A DNA stretch of 64,000 bases, from the NCBI GenBank assembly GCA_022749755.1, contig CM040453.1, forward strand, positions 1,510,102 to 1,574,101, in the 5' to 3' direction. Shown in pieces: positions 1 to 14,785 of this stretch. The DNA is from Azadirachta indica. Lineage: Eukaryota; Streptophyta; Magnoliopsida; Sapindales; Meliaceae. The notes beneath the pieces were generated by a model. That model did not search any database. It was given only the letters and a program-made list of their open reading frames with translations, and was not told the DNA's origin. Position numbers and translations under genes: made by a program. How positions within the stretch are numbered: the stretch's first letter is position 1; the number at the start of each line of letters is the position of its first letter.

Positions 1-1376
1 GTGCTTCTTTCCATCCACCTGGCCAACATTATATTAGCATCCTTGACCGGCCCACCCATATGCGCGGTGACAAGATCAGCAAGTCGTTGTACCAAGAGAC
101 CAACATCAGTAGCTGGCAAATCTAAAGCGATACACTGTGCAACTTGAACTAACTCTTCCAAGGCATGATCAATTGTTCGATTAACTATTACAACTTCAAA
201 ACCAGAACTCCCAAGATTTGATTCAAGATGTGAAAGAGATGGCAATTTTCCTTGGGTTGCTGAGTCTGTGGAGAGTCCATATACATCATAAAACCCATCC
301 ACCACCTTCTCCTCATAGTCAAGGACGTTGTACTCCTAGTGAAACAAAAAACCAACTGCAAGTCAAGCAATACAGAACTACAAGAACAATAATCTTATTC
401 TCGTGGTAACAAAAACCAGAGGACACAATTAGGCAGTAGCATCAAAAGATGCTTAAAGATACATATTCCAGACTTGCAGCAAAAAGCATTTAAAGATATC
501 TATTACAGAACTAAATTGGCAACCACATCCAAGAACTAAACCAATTGACATTTAGCAAATTTTCCTTAGGTTAGCAAAGTCTAAATTTCCATAATCAAGA
601 TTAAACCAAAATCAACTACAGAGATGCCTGATATCAACCATCAAAACACAAATAAAACCACACAATTCAAGCAAATTCACTACATTTCACGACATGCAGG
701 GCTCTCGTCAATTGACCATATTTCCTCAAAATGGAAAAAGTAAATTGCCCTAATCATCACCAAACCAGTAACAGATAAAGCTAGCCAAAACCACGGAAAT
801 GCCGCCTACTAAAACTTATTCCCTACAATTTAGAGGTTTACCTAATTCAACAGTTATAAAATATCAATGACCAAAACCCAAGTAAAATATTCTCGATTCA
901 AGTTAATATACTACAATTATTTACACTCGACACTGAAAGATACCAAATTCACCAAAATTTTGCTCCAAAAATATTACCCAATACTGCCTGGACAAAACCT
1001 CTGCTGACACGTCTGCCTTATCCCTCCCCAAGTCACTCCTCCGATTACCGTTATTGTTCAAACTCAACAGCGTGGCGGCCCGGATCTGATCCTTCTCAGA
1101 AAAATCATCGGAATTGGATGATGACGCACTGATCGCCATAGCCAGCTGCACTTGAAATTCCTCCTCCGACGTCATGTAATCCGTCCGATTGGCTGACGAC
1201 ACGGGAGCTGGCGATGGTGCTGATAATGCTGGCGTCGAAGGACTGACAGAACCGGCGTTTGACGACGACGATGTACGGTTGTGATCAGTGGCACATGACG
1301 TTGGAGCTAGGGTTTCGTTCGTCCGATTCGGCTCGTGGTTGCTGCCTATGTGCAGCTTCTTGAAAATGTTTTTCAT
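1..1376 (-). CDS. EDR1: EDR1-type Raf-like MAPKKK, 5' part only
   Basis: Two coding exons on the minus strand: 978-1376 (133 codons) and 1-335, which runs off the window. The intron 336-977 has GT (976-977) and AG (336-337) ends and phase 0. The N-terminus [11 protein letters not shown], a Ser/Pro-rich linker, and the [17 protein letters not shown] and [19 protein letters not shown] blocks match the start of plant EDR1, a CTR1/Raf-type MAPKKK that negatively regulates salicylate-dependent defence and senescence. Exon 2 encodes the start of the EDR1 domain ([15 protein letters not shown] near the edge). The kinase domain lies outside the window. The ATG at 1376 is chosen because it aligns with the family start; an in-frame GTG nine bases upstream is not used in plants. 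No break is visible in the part seen. Confidence 0.9.
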
Positions 1377-1545
1377 TTCTCTCACTCTATGTTTCTCTCT
1401 CAGCAGTTACTCACTAACTGTCACTTTCTCTCCAATACTTTCTCTCAGTTTCTCTAATTTTCTCTTCGATTTCCCTCACTTTCTCTCTCTTTCTTTCTCT
1501 CTTTCGTTTCGTTTTAGAGGTCAAGGGAGAGGAAAGTATTAGCGA
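1377..1545 (-). promoter_or_regulatory. EDR1 5' leader, GA-rich on the coding strand
   Basis: This stretch just upstream of the EDR1 start is almost pure CT repeats on the plus strand, so GA-rich in the sense direction. Such tracts are common in plant 5' leaders and core promoters. I cannot place the transcription start. Confidence 0.4.
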
Positions 1546-2089
1546 GGGAAAAAACTTAACGTAGCCGGTATAAAACTATATATGTTGACTGCTAACTAAA
1601 CAACCCTCAACTATGTCTTAAATTACGAAGATGACATCAGTGCATTCACGCGCTAAGGTTTGATGGCGGACATGTAAACGCACCTATGAAAAGTCCACAG
1701 GGTGGCACATGATGTGGAATGAGAGGGGTACGTGGCAATGAGGGTCCACGTGATGGCGAGACGTAGAATTGTTTTAAGGACGTGTTTGTTTATGAGTTTC
1801 ATTTTTCATTTTTTTTTTGTTAATCGGTATACCAAATTAATATTTCGCAGCATGATTATTGTTAAAAGAATCGCCGTGGACTAGAGAGCGACCATGAAAT
1901 AAGTATTTTAGGATGATATCAATGCTATAATCAACAAATGAGTTAACTGAAATGCTAATTTATACAATTTTTCAACCTAATAGGAAGAAAACGAATGACT
2001 ATCTTATTTAAATCTCAAATAATAAAGAACATAATTTGCCAAAAGTTATACTATCATCTTCGTTATATCATGATTAATGTATTTGCTAA
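1546..2089. other. Intergenic, nothing recognised
   Basis: Upstream flank of EDR1. It is moderately AT-rich with no coding potential or clear repeat that I can see. It must contain the rest of the EDR1 promoter. Confidence 0.5.
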
Positions 2090-2098
2090 CTTGTTTGA
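2090..2098 (+). repeat. Left 9-bp target-site duplication
   Basis: CTTGTTTGA directly precedes the left terminus of the long-TIR element and matches CTTATTTGA at 3042-3050 with one substitution. Confidence 0.65.
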
Positions 2099-3041
2099 GG
2101 AAAAATATCAATTTTTTCCCTGATTTATTGATTTGTACCAGTTAAACCCCTATTATTTCAGAACTATCATTTACTCCCAATATTTATATTTTACTGATTT
2201 TGTCCTTTGGTTTAAATAAAAAATTTAAGCATGAACCAAACTAATATTTGAATCAAAACCGGTATTTTAAAATTATAAAAATTTAAGTTTTTAGTGAGAA
2301 TCGAGTATGAGAACTATGTGAAAAATATCAACACCTTAATCACTGCATTGATGCCATTCTATAAAATCTTTACTGCATAAACATTTTCAAGCGCATATAA
2401 AAAAATAATTTTAACTAATTTTTTTTTAAATGTAAGGAAAGTTTTAACTATTATAAAAGACGTAATGATTTAAAAATCAAATAATAATTAAATAATAAAT
2501 ATTTTAATGATTATAAATAATTTTATTATTATTTGAATTTGAATTTATAATTTCTCATAAAATAATTTTATTTTTTCATACATGTAATTAGTCGAAAGAG
2601 ATATTATTAACAACAATAATAATAACTATAAATTTGATTTATTTTAATGATTATAAAATTATTTTTAAATTATTACACCTTTATATTAGTTAAAACTTTC
2701 CTTACGTTTAAAAAAAATATTAGTTAAAACTATTTTTATTCTTAATAATTATTATATATATATTTTTAAAATACTTATATGGTAAGAATTGTTTAAATTG
2801 TCAACAGAATTGAATTGGTGCAATGGTTATGGCATTTCCACTAAAAACTTATATTTTTGCAATTTTAAAAAAAACAGTTCATGTTTAATCCATTGGTTTG
2901 ATTCATGCTTAAAATTTTTATTTAAATCGAAAGGCAAAATTAGAAAAATATAAATATCAGGCAGGTAAATAATAATTTTGAAATAATGAGAATGTCACTG
3001 GTATAAGATAATAAATCAGAAGAAAAAATTAGTATTTTTCC
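2099..3041. mobile_element. Non-autonomous Mutator-like element with long TIRs
   Basis: A 943-bp element whose two ends are inverted, imperfect copies of each other over about 350 bp per arm. The left terminus reads GGAAAAATATCAATTTTTTCC and the reverse complement of the right terminus reads GGAAAAATACTAATTTTTTC. Inner arm segments near 2410-2450 and 2688-2730 also match as inverted copies. It is flanked by 9-bp direct repeats CTTGTTTGA (2090-2098) and CTTATTTGA (3042-3050), one mismatch. A 9-bp duplication and long TIRs are typical of Mutator-like elements. There is no ORF, so it is non-autonomous. Superfamily assignment is inference. Confidence 0.75.
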
Positions 3042-3050
3042 CTTATTTGA
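3042..3050 (+). repeat. Right 9-bp target-site duplication
   Basis: CTTATTTGA directly follows the right terminus of the long-TIR element; partner of 2090-2098. Confidence 0.65.
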
Positions 3051-3177
3051 CACAAAAATTACTATTATTTTATAAAAATTTACAAGAAAGGATAAAGCGC
3101 ACTTTAACTTATATTAAACTCTAGTAAATTTATTTATTTCAAATTCTAGTTAGATAATATATATAGTTAAATTTAGA

Positions 3178-4681
3178 GCTATTATCACATTTCTCTTCTA
3201 AATTTTGGCATAATATCACCTAAAAAATATCTCTACAAAAATGATCACTGGCCACACCTATTTTATTTTGCCATTACTACGAGTTGATAGAATTCATCGT
3301 AATTACAAATTTGTCCCTGACCACTCAAACATGATAATAATATTATAGTCCCTAAAGTTTAATAAAATAACAAATCATGACTAGTTTATACAATATTAAC
3401 AAATAAGTCTCTGCCATTCAAAGTGTTAATAAAATTTTGTGCAATTATCTATTTGCTCTGATTAAATAAATAAGAATTCAGAAAATCTCCCTACATCAAA
3501 TTGAGCAAGCACAAAAAGAGATATAAAATTATTCCAATCTACATAAACTGTAAAACTCATTAGGATGTTTGTCTGTGTTATATTATGACAGTAAGTATAT
3601 AGTAAGTGTAAAATTATATATGGTATAGATATAGTAAGAGTGTATAATATTTATTTAGAATATAGTATGAATGCGTATATTCTAAAATATTTGTAGATAT
3701 CTATATCAAATATCTGTTTTACATTTTTTTGCAAATTATGTTACCTACATAATGTTATTTTATACTTTAAAAATACAAAAAAAAAAATACAATGGATTTA
3801 AGTCATGTCGAAATCCTTAACCTTATTTTTAATTATATTTCTACTCTTAGGCCTAAGTTATAGATTTTAAATTTTTAATACTACTGAAAATGTTTTTAAA
3901 TAGTGAAAATTTTTAGTTAATTAATTTTAAATTTGATGATTTTATGTTTGTATTATATGAGATACATTAAATTTTATTTTTAATTTTAGGAATAATTAAT
4001 TAGGTCAATTACTTTTTGAGAATACTGTACGTATATATGTTCATATTATTGTTATTCATATGTTGCAATTTCTTACATTAATTTGCTTAAAAATTTAATT
4101 TGTATTATTTATTGTTCTTATTAATTAATTATTTTCTTTTGAAATTTACTACTATTTATAAATTTTTTATACTTTATTCTTTAATATTTTATTTTCATTG
4201 GAGGATGTTTTAATAAATTTTTATTAAGTTTTTATAATTTTATAAATTGTTATGGTAGTTAAATTAAAATTTTTTATTTTTACAATTATCCGTGTTTTCT
4301 AGAATTTAATATGATATTAATTTTTTAATTTAATTTATTAGCACGGTATATTAATTTGTAAAAAATAAAACCCTAATGGTCAATTTTCATTTTTGTTCTT
4401 ACTTTTAATACCATTTAACTTTGTCATAACAATACAATATGGACTAATTTATTAAAATTAAACAAATTGTGTTCCAATTTGTTGTTTTTAAAGTTTTATA
4501 GATCAAAATATTATTATTCCAAAATGAATTTGAATTAATCTGTTAAATTTATAATTTTACCTTTCACTCTATTAAACAGTTATAACGACAAAATAAAGCA
4601 TATGTACTTAGTGATCATTTTTGTAAAAATATTTTTTAGGTAATATTATGTTAAACCTCAAGAAAAGAATATGATAATACC
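3178..4681. mobile_element. Second long-TIR element, about 1.5 kb
   Basis: The left flank (about 3178-3300) and the reverse complement of the right flank (about 4560-4681) match over more than 100 bp. A core such as ACCTAAAAAATATCTCTAC on the left matches ACCTAAAAAATATTTTTAC on the right, followed by AAAAATGATCACT in both. The outer ends read GCTATTATCAC and GGTATTATCAT. The interior is AT-rich with no ORF. The exact ends and the target duplication are not clear, since a TTTA(A)GAG motif also continues the inverted match outwards. It is probably another non-autonomous DNA transposon, different in sequence from its neighbour. Confidence 0.6.
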
Positions 4682-4689
4682 TCTTAAAT

Positions 4690-5526
4690 TCATAATATTC
4701 TTCATCCACAAGTAAACAATTGTATTAAAATTAAGCATTTAAACCATAAAAAAATGTAAATATTAAAGTTTTTTGGTTGGCATAACTTAGTAAATTTATA
4801 AGCTTTGTGAATTATTTTTTTAATGGTTTGTTAGATTTTGAGCTTGACGACAATTTACAAAAATGTTTTATTTTTCTTAAAAAATACTCTCTAATCCATT
4901 ATCATAAAAAACACACATAACAAAACCAATTATTATTTATGATTTCGTTTAAAAGCTTGAAATTGGATTGTTGGCCCTTATTATCAAGAGAATTGAATTT
5001 TGGGCTAGATTATAGGCCCGACTAATTTGTCATCTGGAGGCCCAGAGGACGGAATGGCCCATCAGCCCAGAGAAGTATAATGCAATTGCAAAGAGGGGCA
5101 CTAAATGCAGATGGGTGACGCATCGTATGACAAATAATGAAGCGAATGACATGTCGTAAAACTCCCCTTTCAACAACCAATCTCCATCCTCTTGCATTCA
5201 AGTGTCGTTTCATCCACAGGGAAACATCTCATTTATTTTTTATTTTTAACAATTGTAATATTAAGCATGGAATTCTCGGTGATGCCTTGAAATGCACAGC
5301 GAGTCTGAGAGTTCCTTCGTATACTGAACTGCTGAGAATTCTCGACGATGACGGGCGAATAATGGGATTGAAGTTTGTCTGGAATTCCACTCTGCAAGAT
5401 CGGAATTTCATTTTTGCTTTGTATTTCCCCTTATAAAGTGTTGTTGTTTGCTCTGTCCATAGTAGCCCAAAATTAAAGAGCGAATGCGGCAATGGACGGA
5501 ACGAAGGGCAAAAAGGCGAGAAAAAG
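4690..5526. other. Upstream flank of the ALG1 pseudogene
   Basis: Spacer between the long-TIR element and the ALG1-like exon 1. The AT content falls from about 4960 onwards, as expected for the old promoter and leader of the ALG1 copy. Small ORFs on both strands here have no recognisable similarity. Confidence 0.4.
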
Positions 5527-9338
<3,812 letters not shown>

Positions 9339-9720
9339 CGTCTGATATTTGGCTGGCACGTATTTAACTTTTAATGATAGCAAATTCAGTTAGGTTTTAT
9401 TGAATTACAGTGAAAGATGAATTGCATTTGCGCATGGTGAGTTGATGCATCCTGGGGAATTTGTTTTAATTAGCTGTTGGGATTTTTTTGTATTAGACTA
9501 AAATAGTTTGTCAATAAATTGTGATGTCAAAGTAAATGAAAATTTTGTTTAATGAGAAGCACAATGAATGAGAGAAGTCAGGTTTTCATTGCTCATTGTA
9601 GTTTGACAACAACTGTCACAACGTGCGGTGTTAGAACACTGAACACATCTGCCTTGAATGCACGAACTCTATGGAGTTTTTCACTGATGTAGCTAAATCT
9701 GCTAACGAAAGAATTGCAGA
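9339..9720. other. Intergenic 3' flank of the ALG1 pseudogene
   Basis: Non-coding sequence after the ALG1 stop. I see no gene or repeat in it. Confidence 0.4.
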
Positions 9721-9732
9721 GAATAATGAATG

Positions 9733-9825
9733 CTAGTCTAGGGTTGGCAAAAAACCCCGGCCTCGGCTTGGCCCAGCCCGAGAAAAGATTGATGTTTAGC
9801 ATTCTGTGCCGGGCCTGGGTCTGGG
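9733..9825. mobile_element. Possible hAT-like transposon end
   Basis: A GC-rich island in AT-rich DNA starting CTAGGGTTGGCAAAAAACCC, followed by CCCGGCC and CGGGCCTGGG runs. Plant hAT-type elements often begin TAGGG(G)TGGCAA followed by GGGCC-rich subterminal repeats. No matching opposite end was found, so this is one end or a fragment. Confidence 0.3.
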
Positions 9826-10069
9826 CTTCCATTTAAAATATGGGTCAGCCTGTTATTTAGATTCAAAATCCTAAAAGTCCTAAAATCTAACACCCTAATT
9901 TAACTAAACGTTACCCCATGAGAGTGTTGTCGGTTGCGTAATCACCTGCCGTCAATCACAAGAACAAACACCTTCAACCACTGTCGGTTACCCTCAGACA
10001 CCACCTTGCACAGGTTAGTACTGTTAACTGTAGCTAGATTGGTCCTTGTTTAAAGTTTCAATTTTAATA

Positions 10070-10165
10070 TGTGATTTGTACTTGAGATGTTCTTGGTTTA
10101 TTGATGATTTGCACTTGAAATGTTCTTGGTTAATCTTTAATGGCACTTGAGATGTTCAATTATCT
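10070..10165 (+). repeat. Three degenerate direct repeats
   Basis: The phrase CACTTGAGATGTTC or a close variant recurs three times at roughly 35-40 bp spacing (TACTTGAGATGTTCTTGG, CACTTGAAATGTTCTTGG, CACTTGAGATGTTCAATT). No function is assigned. Confidence 0.5.
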
Positions 10166-10592
10166 CTTGAATTCGATCAGAATTTGATTTCTGGGTTTTT
10201 GTTAACTTCTAGAAGCTTGACCTACCTAGTGCTTTTCTGGATAGAACTGCATAATCCTAAAAATTAGATGCTTTATGAAAGAAAGCATATTAGGTAATTT
10301 TCTGGAAAACAATTCAACCATATTCTTTTATTCCAAAAATTACTTTTTATTTTAGCCAAGCACTAGAAAATAGATGCAAAAGTGCTTTTGATGAGTCCAA
10401 ATATAGTAGATGTCTCATGGTAAAATCATTGATATTTATAATTTATATTATGATCCCAAAAGCTGAATTGTCAGAGACATTATGTGTTTTTGCTTGATAC
10501 TTTATAGTACACAATCTTTGCGTTAAAAGTGAAGGAAGTATATATTTCAAGACTTATTTGTCGGTTTCCCTTCTTTGAATTGATCTCTGTGG

Positions 10593-11041
10593 TTGGTTTT
10601 TTTCTTATCAATGCAAGAAATGCTTAGTTTCTTGACAGCGTGCTTGAATACAAAGCTGAAGGATTTGACTCATGAGTTGTCTTCCGTGTTTTCAAAAACT
10701 GTTCTCAAATTGAAAGCTTTGATTTCTGACATGATTGAGTTAATAGGGATTGCAAATCTTGGTAGTGAGGAAATAAGGATGTTACATGGAGATTACTTAA
10801 ATACTGCACAAATTGATTTTCTGAGTTAATGTTTCTACATTGTGTGGTGAATTTTGAATCAAGTGATATGATATATACCTTTTTCTTTGAAGGTCTTGAA
10901 TCAAGATATATAATTCAGCTAACTGGTTCTATGGCTCTATCCCATGCATTTAATTTCCCAATAGATAATATTTGCCTTAGTCAGGCACATCCTATTCAGT
11001 ATTCAGTGCGTTATCTAAACAAAAAGGGTGAGTGGTCATAA
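10593..11041 (+). other. Short ORFs of unknown nature
   Basis: Two adjacent open stretches (10593-10829 and 10829-11041) encode 78 and 70 residues with normal-looking composition. I recognise no family. They could be exon remnants of an unidentified gene or transposon, or chance. Confidence 0.2.
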
Positions 11042-11129
11042 GCTTTAGACACTTGTGTTTGGCTTGCGTGATCAACTACCACCTCCACAAAGCAATATTA
11101 AGAGGAGATTTCACTTCATATTATATGTA

Positions 11130-11162
<33 letters not shown>

Positions 11163-11728
11163 TCTATTGCTAATTCCAATTACTTAAAGTTCACTTCATC
11201 ATCTAATATTCTGATGCTATTCACAATATTTTTTTCTCTAACAATCCAGACAGTTAAATAGTCCCACGGATTTAGCAAATATCTGAAATGTTTCCGAGGA
11301 TAATACAGGATAATAAAACAAAAATGGTTTGGTCCTACAGATTTGGCTAGTAGTACCTCTCAAAGAACAAATTGTTGTCAAATCGTGCCCAAGTTGGATC
11401 ATTAGTTATAAGGTTTTCTTGTTAGACAAGTTGTTTATTCACTATTCAATGCCCGCATTGCTTAATATTTAAGAGACAAGGAATGCTATTGGCTTGCTAT
11501 CTCTCTGTTTCTCTGAACGAAACTCAGATGTAAATTGCAATTCGGTATAAACAAGTTGTTGTTCTTGATTTTTGATGCAATTTGTGCTTAATTTAGTACA
11601 ATAAATGCATTTGAACTCTTGGTTTTATATCTCAATATGGAAAACATAGCCATATAGGAACTGAAATTCTTGAAATCGAAGTTATTTTAAGTGAAGCAAG
11701 TCCCTGAAACTCATTTTATGATGTTACA

Positions 11729-11870
11729 GGAAAAGGTGGTGGAGTTATACAGGGCATAGCAACTGTTTTAGTTGTACCATTGGGTTTTGAAGAGAGTTGG
11801 AAAAGAGGTGCTTGAAAAGGTGCTGCACATTCTTGCTTGCAGAAAGCTTGCCAGTTATCTTTTACTTGTA
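11729..11870 (+). pseudogene. Relic of an aromatic amino-acid decarboxylase exon
   Basis: After a good acceptor (GTTACAG) the frame reads GKGGGVIQGIATVLVV, close to the G(N/T)GGGVIQGT block of plant tyrosine/tryptophan decarboxylases (group II PLP decarboxylases). After an in-frame TGA it reads AAHSCLQKACQ, like the family's THSALQKACQ block. The sequence between the blocks is shortened and the rest of the gene is absent. The call rests on two short motifs in the right order. Confidence 0.45.
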
Positions 11871-13300
11871 TATGTAATTTAAGGCATTTTTTATTTTTTA
11901 TTAAAACTTATATTTAATATTGTATCGGTTCCTTTTTTTAAGGTGGAGTTCTAGAAAATAAAATATTTAATGGATCTGAGATAATGGATGATGATGAAGG
12001 AACTCTACTCTCATAGAGTTCTTGAATTTAGTACTTTTTATTTGTTGATGACTTTTATTATTTTATATTTTTCAGCAAATAACAAGAAGCAACAGAAAAT
12101 TAGATATTTTATTATTGTAATTATTGTTGGGTTATTATTTTTTTTTGTTATTGTGATTGTTATTGTCCTTATTTTTTTTTTTATTGTGATGGTTGATGGG
12201 TTTGCTTTTTTTTTTTTTAAAATTATTGTTGAAGATTAGAATTGAACATATTTACTATTATTGTTTACTTTAGAAAACATATAAAATAGTTGCTTTTTTT
12301 TTTTTCAGTTTTTGGGTGGTTTATTTTTGGATTATTGTTTGTGGGGAATTAATACATTTCCTCTGAAATTAGGGAAATCCACACATATGGAAGATTCGAG
12401 GAAATATTCATATCTCCTTTTGACCATTAATTATGACTATTAATCGATTGTTAAATCTATGGTTATTTTGGTGAAACAATGATTATTTTTAAACACATGA
12501 TAATTATTAATTATTTTTGGGCAAAGTTGTTTTAATGTTAAAGATTTAGTTTAATATTTTTATTAGTCTTTATAGTTTCAAAAGTATCTGTAAAAATTTT
12601 ATTTTATTAAAAAATAATAATTATACATTTACACAATAATAATTATTTAAGAAAATAACTAATAAAGTTTTAAAATTTAATAAAATATAGTATACTTTTA
12701 TAAAATATATTAATTAAATAAATAATATTATTATTTTATAACACATAATATGAATATTTTTATTAGTATAAATTTATTTTTTTTTCAATTTTTATTGATT
12801 TAATTTTTATTATTTTATATAAAAAACACATTAATTAATTAAATAATATTATTACTATTTTATAATCATTGATAATATGATTATAAATATACAATAAATT
12901 TTTTCATTTCCCATTTTCATTGATGTTTTTATTTTTATTATTTTATTTATATTTTTAATATATATAATTTTTAAAATAATATAAAAAATTAGATAAATAA
13001 TTCAAATTATATTCAAATTTTTTTAATTATTTAATTGTTTAATTTTTCATTTTGAGTTTGTTACGTGAGATTAAGAGGATAAAGTTATTTAATGATACTA
13101 CTAAGTTTAATGATACTGAGTTCTAAAATTGTTTTATTATTTTCAAACACTTGGGATCATAGATCTAAGCCTTTAAGTGTCGGTAAATAATCCAAATTCA
13201 GTTCATAATATTAAACTACAAAATAAAATAGTCTCAATGGACAGGCAAAATGCTGTTGACAAGATTAAACTACAAAATTAGATATAGTTTTGATAACGTT
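11871..13300. other. AT-rich intergenic DNA
   Basis: Very AT-rich sequence with long T and A runs. The open stretch at 11988-12239 is low-complexity (Phe/Ile/Val) and is not a credible gene. Confidence 0.6.
12706..12946. repeat. Diverged tandem duplication in AT-rich spacer
   Basis: About 120 bp (12706-12825) is followed by a related copy (12826-12946). Both contain TTAATTAAATAA..ATATTATTA, then TTTTTATT and ATTTTTATTATTTTAT in the same order. Low sequence complexity makes the match less certain. Confidence 0.4.
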
Positions 13301-13307
13301 TTGTTAG

Positions 13308-13466
13308 AGACCGGGGGAAAGCATACCCACGCTTTCACAAATTACGACGTAGGCTCTGAGACTTCAACAGACCTTAAACTGGTGCCCCTCCCGAGAACGA
13401 TGAGAGTTACCAACCAGGGACATTGGCCTTCTGAATCACTTATTGACCGCGTCCATCTCAGTGTGC
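13308..13466 (-). pseudogene. Degenerate U1 snRNA pseudogene
   Basis: Read on the minus strand, this matches the U1 copy at 61954-62112 in segments: GCGGTCAATAAGTGAT, TCAGAAGGCCAATG, GGGAGGGGCACC, TTAAGGTCTG, AGAGCCTACGTCGTAATTTGTG. The 5' end that should pair with 5' splice sites has become CACACTGAGAT, the TATA-like element is missing, and stem-loop IV has lost its CGCGCGG arm. An upstream snRNA element (ATCCCACATCAG) survives at 13519-13530. It belongs to the inverted duplication shared with 57.9-62.1 kb. Confidence 0.8.
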
Positions 13467-13518
13467 TTCGAAGTTGCTTCACATTCAGCAACTTGGTTAC
13501 CCCTCGTTTGTGCCTAGC

Positions 13519-13530
13519 TGATGTGGGATA
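13519..13530 (-). promoter_or_regulatory. USE of the dead U1 copy
   Basis: ATCCCACATCAG on the minus strand matches the plant snRNA upstream sequence element (RTCCCACATCG consensus, as known from plant snRNA genes). No TATA element follows at the expected spacing. Confidence 0.65.
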
Positions 13531-13984
13531 ATTTCAAATTTACAAGTTCCATTTTTCTCTGCCCGGAAATCAATGTATTTCAAAGTAAAATTAAAATATG
13601 TACATTGAAACAATTCCTGGATTCATTCTGTTGCTACTTGAAGCTGTTATCTTTGCGTAAGTTAAAGTTTACAAACTTTCTTTCAAACCGTTGAGTTAGA
13701 ATTAATCTATAGTTTTGATTATGGTTACTCCATTATGGCATCATCTCGAGAAGAAAGAATTGTCTAATTAAAACAACGTCGTGGGTGGTGGTCGTCGTAC
13801 TCATACTCCTCTATTGCGTGTTAGAATTGTAATTGTGAATGAAATAAAATAAAACAAGGAGCCGACTTTGGAGAATGAGAGTTTGAATCTTCAATGGTGC
13901 ATCAGTAATTGTGAATGAACACATTGTCGACCAGTCAAAAGAAGATGAAGCCAAGGAAGGTTACTTTGAACTCCGAGAGCAACC

Positions 13985-13992
13985 TATAAAAG
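13985..13992 (+). promoter_or_regulatory. TATA box of the cysteine synthase gene
   Basis: TATAAAAG lies about 800 bp before the ATG at 14786, so the leader probably contains an intron. The paralogous position in the dead copy (61421-61428, minus) reads TGTAAAAG, a mutated TATA box. This comparison supports the site. Confidence 0.5.
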
Positions 13993-14785
13993 CAAGCTAG
14001 CAAGGGGTAGTACATGCACGGAAAGCTACACCCACTTTTCCATATATTTTTACTTCTGGTTTTTTTTCTTGCGAGTGCGTTATTAGATTTATATTTATCT
14101 CTTCCCCATTTTATTGTTGTACAGAGGTTTCATTATCAGGTTAGTACAGTGGTTTGGATATAAAATTTTTATTCTGCGGATTTCCGATTGACCAGAAACT
14201 GCATTCTCAGACTGATTCTTTTCCTGGGTACAATCTAAGTTTTTCTTAGGATGAAGCTTATTGCTTTATGATATTTTTTCCCATTGCTTGTCCAAGTTTG
14301 TGTTATTGGATTATTTTGCTTTTGCGTGGACTTCTACAGTGTCTTTTTATTTTGCTATGTTTTTTACTGGACGATTTGCTTCTAGTTATCCAGTGGCAGC
14401 TGTTTGAAATTCTGGTTAGAAACAGTACTGAGTGGTTGAAATTTAAGCTCTAGTTCTGTTTCCGTTGCTTTTTGGTTGAGAAAGACAAGTTTCTGACATT
14501 CTTTTTCTCTGTTTTCTGCTCTGTTTGTAGTTACCCTACGTTATTAAAGGTTGTGAATTCGTGAATTGGTTCCTCCTTGTGAGGAGATTTCTCGTGACTG
14601 GAGCTTGGTTAATTCTGACCAAGAATAGTAGTGCTTTTGAAAGGCAAATGAAACTCTTCTTCAGTGTTTGCGATTGAGTTCTGCCCTAATATATTTAATA
14701 AATCATTCAAATAAATTTACTCGTGTTGTCGTGCACATGCTAGGTTCATTGCTTGATATTCGATTCTGTTTGAAGAAGTAGCTCC

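Noticed and set aside
1377..1385. GTG start for EDR1 at 1385
   Set aside because: Plant nuclear genes start at [12 protein letters not shown] at 1376 matches EDR1.
11988..12239. Possible membrane protein ORF
   Set aside because: Composition is produced by T-runs (Phe/Ile/Val); no start context or similarity.
13250..13531. 93-codon plus-strand ORF over the U1 pseudogene
   Set aside because: It is the complement of the degenerate U1 copy; no protein family resemblance.
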